Shown piece by piece: positions 1 to 8,750 of a stretch of DNA of 64,000 nucleotides. Below the pieces are notes generated by a model. That model searched no databases. It worked only from the letters and a program-made list of their open reading frames with translations, and had not been told where the DNA came from. Source of the DNA: UBA6168 sp041741095 (GTDB lineage: Bacteria; Bacteroidota; Bacteroidia; Chitinophagales; Saprospiraceae). The translations under genes and the position numbers were made by a program. Every line of letters begins with the position of its first letter. Position 1 is the stretch's first letter. The DNA lies in contig JBGSKQ010000095.1 in NCBI GenBank assembly GCA_041741095.1, positions 62,001 to 126,000 of the forward strand, in the 5' to 3' direction.

Positions 1-196
1 AAGAAAAAATGCGAACGGATATGCTGCCATATTGAAAATGTCCAGTAGCCAAATATTCGCCCCCGTTGCTGAAAACTTCTACCGTGTCGCCATCTGCCAC
101 CTCTCCCTCCACTGTTTTAATGGCACCTGAAAATACCCAGGGGTGGTAGCGCCTGACGGCTTCGTCTTTTCGGGGTTTGAGGATGATTTTTTTCAT
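1..196 (-). CDS. 23S rRNA cytosine-C5 methyltransferase, RlmI-like (N-terminal part)
   Basis: Partial gene; the window holds only the first 65 codons, read leftward from an ATG at 196. The translation begins MKKIILKPRKDEAVRRYHPW, followed by VFSGAI and GGEYLATGHF. This is the pattern of the N-terminal PUA domain of the RlmI/YccW family, in which HPWVFSGAI and a G-YL--G strand are typical. Family members are SAM-dependent and methylate a cytosine of 23S rRNA. The catalytic Rossmann domain lies outside the window, so the exact target cannot be judged. A strong hairpin (231-260) separates it from the upstream permease gene, so it is probably transcribed from its own promoter. Confidence 0.72.
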   Translation of the reverse strand, partial: MKKIILKPRKDEAVRRYHPWVFSGAIKTVEGEVADGDTVEVFSNGGEYLATGHFQYGSISVRIFS

Positions 197-230
197 GTTG
201 GGCCTTGCTTGTTTTTTGATAAAATAAAAA

Positions 231-260
231 TGTCCGGGGCAAAGGTATTCGCCCCGGACA
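231..260 (-). terminator. Rho-independent terminator after the MFS gene
   Basis: A perfect 10-bp stem, TGTCCGGGGC paired with GCCCCGGACA, has a 10-nt loop. On the minus strand it is followed by a T-rich run. It lies just past the stop of the permease gene (284). Confidence 0.8.
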
Positions 261-283
261 TAGTTTCAAGTTTCATATTTGCA

Positions 284-1486
284 TTAAGCAGCTTTTTTGG
301 AATCCCTGAACAGCAGGGCGAACAGCAACAGCACTGCTCCGGCAATGCCCGCAGGCACTAGCCAGATACCGTTCCAGTTGTGCTGGTTTTCTGCCAACAA
401 ATTGGCATCTGCTACCAAGCCGGAAATGTAGAAACCGATGAGCATCCCGACGCCATAAGTGGCCAGAGTAATCAGGCCCTGGGCGGCACTTTTGAATTTT
501 TCACCGGCAAGGTTGTCCGTGTAAATTTGGCCTGTCACAAAGAAAAAATCATAGCAAATGCCGTGGAGCAAAATGCCTAAAATGAGCATCCAAAAACCCT
601 GACCCGCATCGCCAGTGGCGAAAAGCACATAGCGCAAAACCCAGGCGGCCATCCCTATAATAAGCATCCGCTTTACGCCCAACCGAACGAACATGTAGGG
701 CATGACGAGCATGAAAGCCACTTCGGACATTTGCCCCATAGACATGATACTGGCGGCAGCGTTTACCTGCAATTCATTTAAAAAAACATTGGCGAAGCTG
801 TAATAAAATGCCAGCGGGATACAAACGCCGACTGAGGCCAGAAAGAATATAAGGTAGTTTTTATTTTTCAACATGGCCAGTGCGTCCAGGCCCAAAATGT
901 CGCTGATAGACACATTTTGGCCTGCTTTGGGAGGCGGTGTTTTGGGCAATGAAAAGCTCATCACGCCTAAAACAGCAGATGCAATAGCCGTCATTTTAAA
1001 AGTCAAAGCCAAAGAGCCGGCCTGTTCCCAGGCGAGCCAGCCAATAATCAAACCCGCCACGATCCATCCAATGGTGCCGAGTACCCTGACCGAAGGAAAT
1101 TCTTTTTCCGGGTTGACCATTTGACGGAACGAAATGGAATTGACCAATGCCAAGGTGGGCATATAAAGGATCATGTAAACCAACAAAATGGGGAAAAACT
1201 GGCCAAAATTGGGCGCTGAGGACAAATACCACATCAGCGCCGCCCCGAGGAGGTGCAGTACACCCAGAATGCGTTCGGCATTGAAAAAGCGGTCGGCGAT
1301 GAGGCCGATGATGAAGGGGGCAATGATGGCGCCCCAGGATTGGGTGCCGTAGGCAAGGCCAATTTCTGCTCCGGACGCTTTAAGGTTTTGTGTGAGAAAG
1401 GTTCCCATCGTCACGAACCAGGCCCCCCAAATAAAAAATTCGAGGAACATCATCACGGACAACTGGAGACGGGTCGAAGAATTCAT
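284..1486 (-). CDS. MFS transporter, nucleoside:H+ symporter (NupG-like) family
   Basis: About 400 residues with around 12 hydrophobic segments. The N-terminus reads LSVMMFLEFFIWGAWFVTMG, and FLEFFIWGAW is characteristic of the NupG/XapB nucleoside permease branch of the major facilitator superfamily in Bacteroidota. The first loop GLIADRFF fits the MFS loop 2-3 motif. The inferred role is proton-driven uptake of nucleosides or related sugars across the inner membrane. The ATG at 1486 (MNSSTR) is chosen over an upstream in-frame ATG at 1522, because it is followed directly by the first transmembrane segment. Flanked by terminators at 231-260 and 1579-1605, so it looks monocistronic. The substrate is not deducible. 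Confidence 0.85.
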   Translation of the reverse strand: MNSSTRLQLSVMMFLEFFIWGAWFVTMGTFLTQNLKASGAEIGLAYGTQSWGAIIAPFIIGLIADRFFNAERILGVLHLLGAALMWYLSSAPNFGQFFPILLVYMILYMPTLALVNSISFRQMVNPEKEFPSVRVLGTIGWIVAGLIIGWLAWEQAGSLALTFKMTAIASAVLGVMSFSLPKTPPPKAGQNVSISDILGLDALAMLKNKNYLIFFLASVGVCIPLAFYYSFANVFLNELQVNAAASIMSMGQMSEVAFMLVMPYMFVRLGVKRMLIIGMAAWVLRYVLFATGDAGQGFWMLILGILLHGICYDFFFVTGQIYTDNLAGEKFKSAAQGLITLATYGVGMLIGFYISGLVADANLLAENQHNWNGIWLVPAGIAGAVLLLFALLFRDSKKAA

Positions 1487-1570
1487 GTTTTTTGTTTTTC
1501 GTTTATAAAATGAAGTGGGCAAGTTATGTAAAGCAGTTGGAATTTTTGGAAAGCCTTTTTTGTGTATGGC

Positions 1571-1610
1571 AAAAAAAAAGTGGCGCTCCTGTGCGAAGCG
1601 CCACTTTTTG
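1571..1610 (-). terminator. Bidirectional hairpin terminator
   Basis: AGTGGCGCT (1579-1587) pairs with AGCGCCACT (1597-1605). The stem is flanked by a run of A on the left and T on the right, so it can terminate in both directions. It lies between the vWA gene stop (1628) and the MFS start. Confidence 0.85.
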
Positions 1611-1627
1611 TTGGGCTAATTGTCAAA

Positions 1628-2689
1628 TCAAAGCTGGCAGCCACCTGTAAAATTAGTAGCGTCGAACTTGGTCTGAATATAGCCGACCCTGTCACCGTTG
1701 TTGGCCCGATAGCCAGCTTCTATGAGCAGGCCGTTTTCAGTGCCGCTCCTAATCGGGCTACAATATTCAAAGAAATAGTAGCTGTTGGCTTCAGCACCCA
1801 CCAAGCGGGCAATTTCCTTAAAAATCGTGGTAAGTTGGTTGACGGCATCCACTGGCTGGTAAAAGTTTTTGCCAATGGTTTGCAAATCGGTTTCATTGAT
1901 TTCCGAACCAAGGCCAATGGTGAAAAAGCTGATGTCGCTATTGGCAGTGGCCACCGTATTATAGGCTGTTTGCCTTGGATAGCGGCTTGCCCGGTCCTGT
2001 CCATCGGTGAAGATCACAACAGACGCTGCGGAGATAATGTCCTGGTCTTCGTATTGGGCCAATATTTCAGTTGCCTCCAAAGTTGCTTTGATGACAGCAC
2101 CAAAAAGGTCAGTCGAGTTGTCGGTACTGATATTTGGCGAAATGGATTCGACGGCATCCTCCAGGTCGGATTTATCCGAGGTCACAGGCTCCAAAACGTG
2201 CAATGTGTCTTCCCCGTCAAACCAATAAATGCCCATCGCTGTGGAAGTGTCAGTTGTATCGGGTATGATTTCATTGATAAAGGCGATGGCAGCCGTTTTC
2301 AGTTCAGGCAATGAAGTTTCCAATACACTGCCGCTGAGGTCGAGCACCAGCAAGGTGGTGTGGTTGAATACCTGCGCCCGGCCTGAAATCTTGCGCTTTG
2401 CTTCGGTGGAAGAAATGACCCGGAAACACTCGTCGTTCAGGCCTTTTTCATAAATGATAAAATCTTCTTCCGTGAGGTAGCCGACCGGGTTGTTTTGTTC
2501 GTCCTGTACCTTGAAAAAGACCGAAACCTTGGCAGGCTGTTCAATGATAGGCCCTTCGAGCATGGTCAATTTCAGGCCATTGTCTTTCGGTTGGGTGAAA
2601 CAATCCTGGAATGGCTGGTCGTCGTCTTTGCAACCAAAAGCCAGGAAAATAAGAGTGAGAAGGCTGAAAATCAGAGTCAGTTGTTTCAT
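1628..2689 (-). CDS. vWA-domain lipoprotein
   Basis: 353 residues. A lipoprotein signal peptide starts at the ATG at 2689 and ends in a lipobox, LIFLAFGC, with the mature protein beginning CKDDDQ. A von Willebrand factor A domain follows: the MIDAS motif appears as LLVLDLSGSVLE, with downstream FTDGQD as the usual second metal-site strand. The C-terminal part contains YIQTKFDATNFTGGCQL. vWA domains bind a divalent metal and mediate protein contacts. The family does not define one function, so this is best seen as an outer-membrane-anchored adhesion or scaffold protein. The longer in-frame start at 2773 is rejected because it would bury the signal peptide. Confidence 0.85.
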   Translation of the reverse strand: MKQLTLIFSLLTLIFLAFGCKDDDQPFQDCFTQPKDNGLKLTMLEGPIIEQPAKVSVFFKVQDEQNNPVGYLTEEDFIIYEKGLNDECFRVISSTEAKRKISGRAQVFNHTTLLVLDLSGSVLETSLPELKTAAIAFINEIIPDTTDTSTAMGIYWFDGEDTLHVLEPVTSDKSDLEDAVESISPNISTDNSTDLFGAVIKATLEATEILAQYEDQDIISAASVVIFTDGQDRASRYPRQTAYNTVATANSDISFFTIGLGSEINETDLQTIGKNFYQPVDAVNQLTTIFKEIARLVGAEANSYYFFEYCSPIRSGTENGLLIEAGYRANNGDRVGYIQTKFDATNFTGGCQL

Positions 2690-2720
2690 GGTTGAAAATA
2701 AGTTGATGAAAAATTTTTTG

Positions 2721-2728
2721 CAAAAATA
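2721..2728 (-). promoter_or_regulatory. Bacteroidota -7 box for the vWA gene
   Basis: TATTTTTG on the minus strand matches TAnnTTTG and lies about 32 nt upstream of the ATG at 2689. No clear -33 TTG is seen at the usual distance. Confidence 0.4.
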
Positions 2729-2769
2729 AGCTGGAAACCATTGTAAATCAATGGTTTGTTGGAAGAACG

Positions 2770-3717
2770 TCAAACTATGTCCGATTGCGGCTTTTCAATT
2801 TTTCCATACCATTTTGTCCAGTCCGTCCACTGGTAATTTTTTGCCGCAATAAAGATGAAAACAAAGGCCGCTATCAGGAATCCTGCCAGCATCCAGGCCA
2901 TATTTACGGTTTTGGTGTGGAACAGTGCTGCCGTTTGCAACGCCGATTCGTCGAAAGTAACGAACAAGGCCCCAAAAATATTGGTTGCCGCATGGATGCC
3001 GAGCGCCATTTCAAGCCCATCGTCCATCAAAGTGACAAAGCCAAGGAACAGCCCGACACCAATATAATAAACCATCGTGATGCCAATGCCAAACGCCTGT
3101 ACCTCTGGGTTCATAAAATGCATGGTGCCAAAAGCGGCGGAAGTGACCACCAAAGGGACCCAGCGATAAACGCCTATCAGCGAAATGCCCTGCATGAGGT
3201 ATCCCCGAAAAATCAATTCTTCAAAAGATGTTTGAAATGGCAGTACAAACAGGGCTATCAGTAGAAGTCCGAAAAACTGTTTGGGTTCAACATGAAAGCT
3301 GTAGTTTTCTGGATTTAGCCCATAAAATACCAACTCGGTCAATATGCCAAGGCCCATCCAGAGGCCGAAACCGAACAAGATTTTGCCCCAATTGACCTTG
3401 TAGTTGGGCGTGATTAATTTAATAAAAGGCTTTTTATGAATGAATTTAACCCCCACCCAAAGCCCCAGTAAGCCAATGACAAAGGCCATCAAAACAAGCA
3501 GCAAGGAAAAATTTTGCCCAATACCAATGGACGAAAAATCAAGGCTTTCAATCATATTGGCCATTTCTTCTTCGTCAAGGTTGCTCTGCGAAACTTTCAG
3601 GATGTAAATCAACAAAAGCGGGACTTGTCCGAGCAAGGTGCCGGCGATTACCAAAGCCAGCGTGACCAGGTATTGCCACCATTTGTTTTCCCCTGTATGG
3701 GCATTTTTTAGAAACAT
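2770..3717 (-). CDS. CPBP family intramembrane glutamic endopeptidase
   Basis: 315 residues, strongly hydrophobic, with about eight membrane segments. All three CPBP (Abi/Rce1) signatures are visible: SFEELIFRGYL (paired Glu and Arg), FGTMHFMNPE (second motif His), and GIHAATNIFGALF (HxxxN). These form the intramembrane active site of Rce1-type proteases. Bacterial members act in prenyl-protein-like processing, bacteriocin immunity or envelope signalling; the substrate here is unknown. The start at 3717 is an ATG. The gene lies 80 bp upstream of the vWA lipoprotein gene on the same strand, but the vWA gene appears to have its own -7 box. Confidence 0.88.
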   Translation of the reverse strand: MFLKNAHTGENKWWQYLVTLALVIAGTLLGQVPLLLIYILKVSQSNLDEEEMANMIESLDFSSIGIGQNFSLLLVLMAFVIGLLGLWVGVKFIHKKPFIKLITPNYKVNWGKILFGFGLWMGLGILTELVFYGLNPENYSFHVEPKQFFGLLLIALFVLPFQTSFEELIFRGYLMQGISLIGVYRWVPLVVTSAAFGTMHFMNPEVQAFGIGITMVYYIGVGLFLGFVTLMDDGLEMALGIHAATNIFGALFVTFDESALQTAALFHTKTVNMAWMLAGFLIAAFVFIFIAAKNYQWTDWTKWYGKIEKPQSDIV

Positions 3718-3751
3718 GGAAGGTAAGTGTTTGATTCAAGGGGTGAAAATA

Positions 3752-3786
3752 GAAAAGCCCTAAGACTTCGCAATCTTAGGGCTTTC
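3752..3786 (-). terminator. Terminator after the DUF1573 gene
   Basis: A stem of about 13 bp runs 3752-3765 against 3774-3786 around a short loop. It is AT-flanked on both sides and sits between the DUF1573 stop and the CPBP start. Confidence 0.8.
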
Positions 3787-3827
3787 TGTGAAAGGACGGG
3801 GAGTTTTGAGTCCCGCAGGTTTTTTTA

Positions 3828-4277
3828 TTAGTTGCCGTTGCCAAAACCCTGGTTTCCAGCAGGAACGCTCTCCTCGGAAGGTTTTGCGTTCACTTTGCCC
3901 TTAATTTTAAGGGTGTGGTCAGGAGTGGCTTCGTTGGTAGTCAAAGTCACAGTTTTTTGGAAGGGGCCGATACGGTTAGTGTCGTAACGGACTTCGATTT
4001 GAGCAGACTCACCTGGGAGGATGGGTTCTTTCGGATAGCTTGGCACGGTACAGCCACAGCTACCTTTGGCTTTGCTAATGATAAGAGGCTCATCGCCCGT
4101 GTTTTTGAATTTGAAAACACGCAATGGCTCACCGCCTTGCATGATTTCACCATAGTCCACCTCAGTGGTTTCAAAGCTCATCACAGGGCCTCCGCCGGCT
4201 TTGGTTGGGGCATTCTGTGCGAATGAAATGGTAGCCAGGAAAGCTACTGCTGTAAAAATTGAAAAGATTTTTTTCAT
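3828..4277 (-). CDS. DUF1573 domain-containing exported protein
   Basis: 149 residues. A signal peptide (MKKIFSIFTAVAFLATISFA) is followed by a single DUF1573 domain. Diagnostic stretches are FKNTGDEPLIISKAKGSCGC, TVPSYPKEPILPGES and VTLTTNEATPDHTLKIKGKV. The domain has an immunoglobulin-like beta-sandwich fold (ASH/MSP-like) and is very common in Bacteroidota periplasmic proteins of unknown role. It is a stand-alone gene flanked by terminators. The upstream region carries a -7 box inside an inverted repeat, so it may be individually regulated. Confidence 0.88.
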   Translation of the reverse strand: MKKIFSIFTAVAFLATISFAQNAPTKAGGGPVMSFETTEVDYGEIMQGGEPLRVFKFKNTGDEPLIISKAKGSCGCTVPSYPKEPILPGESAQIEVRYDTNRIGPFQKTVTLTTNEATPDHTLKIKGKVNAKPSEESVPAGNQGFGNGN

Positions 4278-4701
4278 CAGTGTCGTGATTTTTAGTTCAT
4301 GAATGAAAGACGCTACAAAGGTAATGGTGAAGCGTCTTGCTTTGTAGTTAATGAAAATTTCAAGCCAGTTAATGAGTTGTTAACTTTTGTTGATTATTTA
4401 TGGGAAATGTATGGATTAAGCGGTAGAGCAAGATTATTGGGGCTCCAACGCCTTTATCTGGACAGGTTTTTAAACTTGCTATTGAAAGCCGTTTTACTTT
4501 TACTTCCATCAAATAAAGTCCAAACAGCTCAAAAATCCTCCGTTTTGTGAAAAAAGTCAGTTCAGTTTTACCAAACTTATCTATATTTTTGCCCTTGGAA
4601 AAACCCATCATTTGAAATTTTGTTTTGCCAAAAAACCTTTCTGATAAGCCAAATTTTTGTAATTACTTTTTCTTACCTAACCAAATTAAAGACCTAATTC
4701 A
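4278..4701. other. Intergenic region between divergent DUF1573 and E1 genes
   Basis: 424 bp, AT-rich, with no convincing gene. It holds the operator-like repeat at 4307-4338 and a plus-strand TATTTTTG at 4584-4591 that could be the -7 box for the E1 gene, with a leader of about 110 nt. Confidence 0.5.
4307..4338 (-). promoter_or_regulatory. -7 box within an inverted repeat, upstream of the DUF1573 gene
   Basis: On the minus strand TACCTTTG (4316-4323) matches TAnnTTTG. It is enclosed by AAGACGCT (4307-4314) and AGCGTCTT (4331-4338), a perfect 8-bp inverted repeat with a 16-nt spacer. This is the geometry expected of an operator over a promoter. No -33 element is obvious. Confidence 0.4.
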
Positions 4702-7122
4702 ATGCTTATGATAGAATCCCTTATTGCGGATATCCTTTCTCACGGAGCAACCAGTCTGGAAGAAACCTATAAAAACGAAGTACTGAAAGACTTTTGGATT
4801 TGCTGTGTCAGTCGGGAGGCCAGTGTGCTTGGCCGCAAGGAGGTGCTGACCGGCAAGGCCAAATTCGGCATCGTGGGTGACGGCAAAGAGGTGCCGCAGG
4901 TGGCCATGGCCCGTGCCTTCAAAAAAGGCGACTGGCGCTCCGGCTACTACCGTGATCAGACTTTCATGTTTGCGCTAGGGCTGGCCACCGTGGAGGAGTT
5001 TTTTGCCCAACTATATTCAGATGCCGAAAACGACCCCTGGTCTGGCGGCAGGCAGATGAACAGCCATTATGCCACCCCCACTTTCGACGAAAACGGGGAA
5101 TGGCTTGACCACAAATCTTTGTACAATATTTCCTCGGATATATCCAGCACGGGCGGCCAAATGGCACGGGCGGTCGGCCTGGCATTGGCCTCCAAAAAAT
5201 ACCGGGAATGCGATAAGCTGTCCGAAACCACCTCATTTTCAACCCTTGGAAACGAAGTCTGCTTCTGCACCATCGGTGATGCCAGCACTTCGGAGGGCGT
5301 TTTTTGGGAATCCATCAATGCAGCCTGTGTGCTGCAGATACCAATTCTGGTTTCCATTTGGGACGATGGTTATGGGATTTCAGTTCCCAAAGAATACCAG
5401 ACCACCAAGGGCAGTATTTCTACCGCCTTGAGTGGTTTTCAACTGGATGAAAATGGCCGTGGCATGGACATTTATGTTGAAAAATGCTGGAATTATCCTG
5501 CCTTGTGCGAACTCTACGAAGCGGCAGTTGAAAAGGTCAGGACTTCCCATATCCCAGCCATGATCCATGTAGAAGATTGTACCCAGCAGTTGGGCCACTC
5601 TACCTCTGGCTCGCACGAACGTTACAAGTCTCCAGAGCGCCTGGAATGGGAGCGGGAATACGATTGCATCAAAGTGATGGGCGTTTGGATGGTGGATGCC
5701 GGCCTAGCCACGCAAGCGGAGATTGACGATATTCAAAAAAGAGCAAAACAGTACGTTAAAGAATGCAAAGACAGGGCTTGGGAAAGCTACATGGCACCCG
5801 TCCGTCAGGAAAAAAACAAGCTGCAGGCCATTTATGAAAATGTACTGGCCAGCACCCAGCAGAAAGAAAGGGTGGAAAAGCTGTTCAACGACTTCAAGTC
5901 CATGCTCAACCCCCTTTATTTTGAATTGGTAAAAAATGCGAGGCAACTCTTTTTTGCCATCAAACAAGAAAACCTGGACGTTTTGCAGGAGTTGACAGAA
6001 TTCCTTGAAAAAGCCAGGAACATAGCACACAAGCGCTACCACACCAATCTTTACAGTTCGAGCAAATATGCCGCACTCAACGTGCCTGTCATTCCCCCCG
6101 TTTATTCAGAAAATTCACCCACCCTCAACGGCTACGAAATATTGAACAATTTCTTCAACCACACCTTTGAAAAACTCGACAATGTGTTTGCCTTCGGCGA
6201 GGATTTAGGGAAAATTGGCGGTGTGAACCAGTCCTTCATGGGCCTTCAAGATAAATTTGGCGTGGAGCGGGTTTTTGACACGGGCATCCGGGAGTGGACC
6301 ATTATTGGCCAGGCTATCGGCATGGCCATGCGGGGGCTGCGTCCCATTGCGGAAATCCAGTATTTGGATTATCTGATTTACGGCATTGAACCGCTATCGG
6401 ACGACCTCGCCACCCTTCGCTACCGCAGCAATGGCCTGCAACAAGCACCCGCCATCATCCGCACCCGTGGCCACCGCCTGGAAGGCATTTGGCACTCTGG
6501 CTCCCCACTTGGCATGATCATCAACTCCATGCGGGGAATGTACGTCCTGGTGCCCAGGAATTTTGTACAGGCAGCGGGTATGTACAATACCTTGTTGAAC
6601 AGTGACGATCCAGCCCTGGTCATTGAGTGCCTAAACGGTTACCGCTTGAAGGAAAAATTGCCGGACAATATCGGAGAATATACCGTTCCATTGGGCGTAC
6701 CAGAGGTTTTGATAGAAGGAAGCGATGTAACGCTCGTCACTTATGGCTCCAGTGTTAGGATAGCAAAAGAAGGCGTAGAGCTATTGCAACAAGCTGGTAT
6801 TTCCGTGGAATTGATAGATGTTCAAACATTATTGCCATTTGATTTGGAACACAGCATCGTTGAATCTTTGAAAAAAACCAACCGAGTGGTGTTCCTCGAC
6901 GAAGACGTGCCGGGCGCTTGTTCGGCCTATATGATGCAGGAGGTGTTGGAAAAACAAGGCGGCTACCGTCATCTCGATTCCGCACCGGTTACTTTGACCG
7001 CCAAGGCGCACAGGCCGCCCTACGGCTCAGATGGTGATTATTTCTCCAAACCCAATGCAGAGGATGTTTATGAAGCCATCTATGAAATGATAAAAGAAGC
7101 AGACCCGGGAAGATTTTTGTGA
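4702..7122 (+). CDS. Thiamine-dependent 2-oxoacid dehydrogenase E1, alpha-beta fusion
   Basis: 806 residues combining both E1 subunits. The N-terminal half is E1-alpha: the thiamine diphosphate motif begins GDASTSEGVFWES at about residue 192 and ends near DDGYGISVP. The C-terminal half, from about residue 475, is E1-beta, with FGEDLGKIGGVNQSF, EIQYLDYLIYG and RTRGHRLEGIWHSGSP. The enzyme decarboxylates a 2-oxo acid and acylates the lipoyl E2 of a dehydrogenase complex. Fused E1 proteins of this kind in Bacteroidota are usually annotated as branched-chain 2-oxoacid dehydrogenase, but pyruvate cannot be excluded. An extended helical linker at about residues 320-465 makes it longer than many fused E1 proteins. 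No E2 or E3 gene is nearby. A second ATG lies at 4708. Confidence 0.85.
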   Translation: MLMIESLIADILSHGATSLEETYKNEVLKDFWICCVSREASVLGRKEVLTGKAKFGIVGDGKEVPQVAMARAFKKGDWRSGYYRDQTFMFALGLATVEEFFAQLYSDAENDPWSGGRQMNSHYATPTFDENGEWLDHKSLYNISSDISSTGGQMARAVGLALASKKYRECDKLSETTSFSTLGNEVCFCTIGDASTSEGVFWESINAACVLQIPILVSIWDDGYGISVPKEYQTTKGSISTALSGFQLDENGRGMDIYVEKCWNYPALCELYEAAVEKVRTSHIPAMIHVEDCTQQLGHSTSGSHERYKSPERLEWEREYDCIKVMGVWMVDAGLATQAEIDDIQKRAKQYVKECKDRAWESYMAPVRQEKNKLQAIYENVLASTQQKERVEKLFNDFKSMLNPLYFELVKNARQLFFAIKQENLDVLQELTEFLEKARNIAHKRYHTNLYSSSKYAALNVPVIPPVYSENSPTLNGYEILNNFFNHTFEKLDNVFAFGEDLGKIGGVNQSFMGLQDKFGVERVFDTGIREWTIIGQAIGMAMRGLRPIAEIQYLDYLIYGIEPLSDDLATLRYRSNGLQQAPAIIRTRGHRLEGIWHSGSPLGMIINSMRGMYVLVPRNFVQAAGMYNTLLNSDDPALVIECLNGYRLKEKLPDNIGEYTVPLGVPEVLIEGSDVTLVTYGSSVRIAKEGVELLQQAGISVELIDVQTLLPFDLEHSIVESLKKTNRVVFLDEDVPGACSAYMMQEVLEKQGGYRHLDSAPVTLTAKAHRPPYGSDGDYFSKPNAEDVYEAIYEMIKEADPGRFL

Positions 7123-7375
7123 AAAAGGTGGAAAGGAACTTTCTTTTCAAATGTTCGTAAACCACGATTTGTGTGGCTTTTAAATTTAAGTTAAAGCGCC
7201 GCCAATCAAACCATCCGCTTTCTCAACCTGTTATCTTCGGGTCAAAATTCCCATATTGGTGGTTCCAACTCTACTTTGCCTTTTCACATTGATCCTGTTC
7301 CATTTTATGTGCCAGCGTTCGGCCAGGCTCTCCAGTGTTGAGGTGTTAAAAAGGCCACCTTCCAATTCAGGCTAT

Positions 7376-8641
7376 ATGTCTCAACCGCTACCCATCATGC
7401 CTTCAACCTTGTCAGCTTCTGGCCCTGCTCCAAAAAAATTCCAGTTGTCAAAGCAAGGGTTCAGGTTCTCCCTATATTCCAGCGCCCGGCAATTGAGCGC
7501 TGATTGGGAAACCGCACAGCCGGCAGGGAATATTTTTTTGCAGCCAGCCTATTTGCAAGCCGTTGAAGACAACCCGCCACGGGGTATGCGCTTCAGTTAT
7601 TTGGTTTTTTACAATAACGAAATACCCATCGGCGTGGCTTACTGCCAAGTTTCCAATTTCAGGGTGGACACGAGCGTGAAGGAATCCTCGGAAGGCAACG
7701 AATATCCATGCGTCATCAGGGCAGTCGCAAAATTTTTTAAAAAACTGGTTGTCAGCCAGTTGGATCACAATTTATTGGTGTGCGGCAACCTTCTCCTCAC
7801 GGGCGAACACGGTTTTTATTTTGATTATGATAAAATTGACAAAGCCAAAGCCTTCGATATTATTGAAGAAGCATTGATCCAAACGCAAGATTATTGGCAG
7901 GATCAAAAAGTGGCCATTGATGGCATTTTCATAAAAGACGTATGTGAGGCGCACCGTGGCACTGGCAAAGTGCTGGTAGAACGCAATTTCAGGGAATTTA
8001 CTTTCCATCCCAATATGGTGCTGGAAATCCCCTCCGACTGGGCCAGTTTCGACGATTATTTAAAAGCCATTTCCTCCAAATATCGGGTGCGGGCCAAAAG
8101 GGCATTCCGAATGGCAGAAGGCATTGAAATGAAGGAATTATCTGAAAACCAGATAGATAGCTACAAAACCCGGCTTTATGAACTGTACCAGGACGTAGCC
8201 GATGGTGCCGACTTCAACATGGTAGTGCTGCACGAAAACTACATGCCCGACTTGAAGCGGCAACTGGGGGATCTTTTTAAAGTTTTCGCCTATTATAAAA
8301 ATGGCGAAATGGTCGGTTACCGAACCACCATCAGCAACCACGAAGAGGTAGAAGCACATTTTTTAGGCTTTGAAAAAAACTGCAACAGGGACAGTCAGAT
8401 TTACCTGAACATGTTGTTCGACACCCTGCGCCAAGGTATTGCCGAAGGCAAAAAAAGGATCGTGTACGCCCGCACGGCCATGGAAATCAAGAGTTCGGTA
8501 GGCGCAGAACCATTTGAAATGTACTGCTACATCAGGGCGAACAACCGCTTGATGAACAAAATACTCCCACCTGTACTCGAATACCTGCGCCCGCCTGCCG
8601 ATTGGGTGCCAAGAAGCCCATTTAAGGACAAAGAAGAATAA
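7376..8641 (+). CDS. GNAT / BioF2-like acyltransferase-fold protein
   Basis: 421 residues from the ATG at 7376 (MSQPLPIMPS). An upstream in-frame start at 7256 would add a hydrophobic stretch unlike the family. The C-terminal half has the BioF2/FemAB-like GNAT fold, with SSKYRVRAKRAFRMAE, VFAYYKNGEMVGYRT, NSQIYLNM-like and KRIVYARTAMEIKSSVGAEP. The last of these resembles the peptidogalycan biosynthesis/recognition family. Members join an acyl or aminoacyl group to an amine and often act on cell-wall or N-acyl substrates, but no substrate can be assigned. There is no export signal. Neighbours are the E1 gene 250 bp upstream and the fucosidase gene 110 bp downstream, with no sign of a shared operon. 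Confidence 0.65.
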   Translation: MSQPLPIMPSTLSASGPAPKKFQLSKQGFRFSLYSSARQLSADWETAQPAGNIFLQPAYLQAVEDNPPRGMRFSYLVFYNNEIPIGVAYCQVSNFRVDTSVKESSEGNEYPCVIRAVAKFFKKLVVSQLDHNLLVCGNLLLTGEHGFYFDYDKIDKAKAFDIIEEALIQTQDYWQDQKVAIDGIFIKDVCEAHRGTGKVLVERNFREFTFHPNMVLEIPSDWASFDDYLKAISSKYRVRAKRAFRMAEGIEMKELSENQIDSYKTRLYELYQDVADGADFNMVVLHENYMPDLKRQLGDLFKVFAYYKNGEMVGYRTTISNHEEVEAHFLGFEKNCNRDSQIYLNMLFDTLRQGIAEGKKRIVYARTAMEIKSSVGAEPFEMYCYIRANNRLMNKILPPVLEYLRPPADWVPRSPFKDKEE

Positions 8642-8750
8642 TCCAGATATTTATTTCCCCTGCAAAACTGCCCAATCTCGTTTCCCTTTCTATTTTTACG
8701 CAGAAGGGCCGCATCCCTGTTTTCTTTTTTCAACCACATCAATTTTGAAA

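Noticed and set aside
1562..2314. 250-residue plus-strand ORF
   Set aside because: Antisense to the vWA lipoprotein gene, which has a lipobox and a MIDAS motif.
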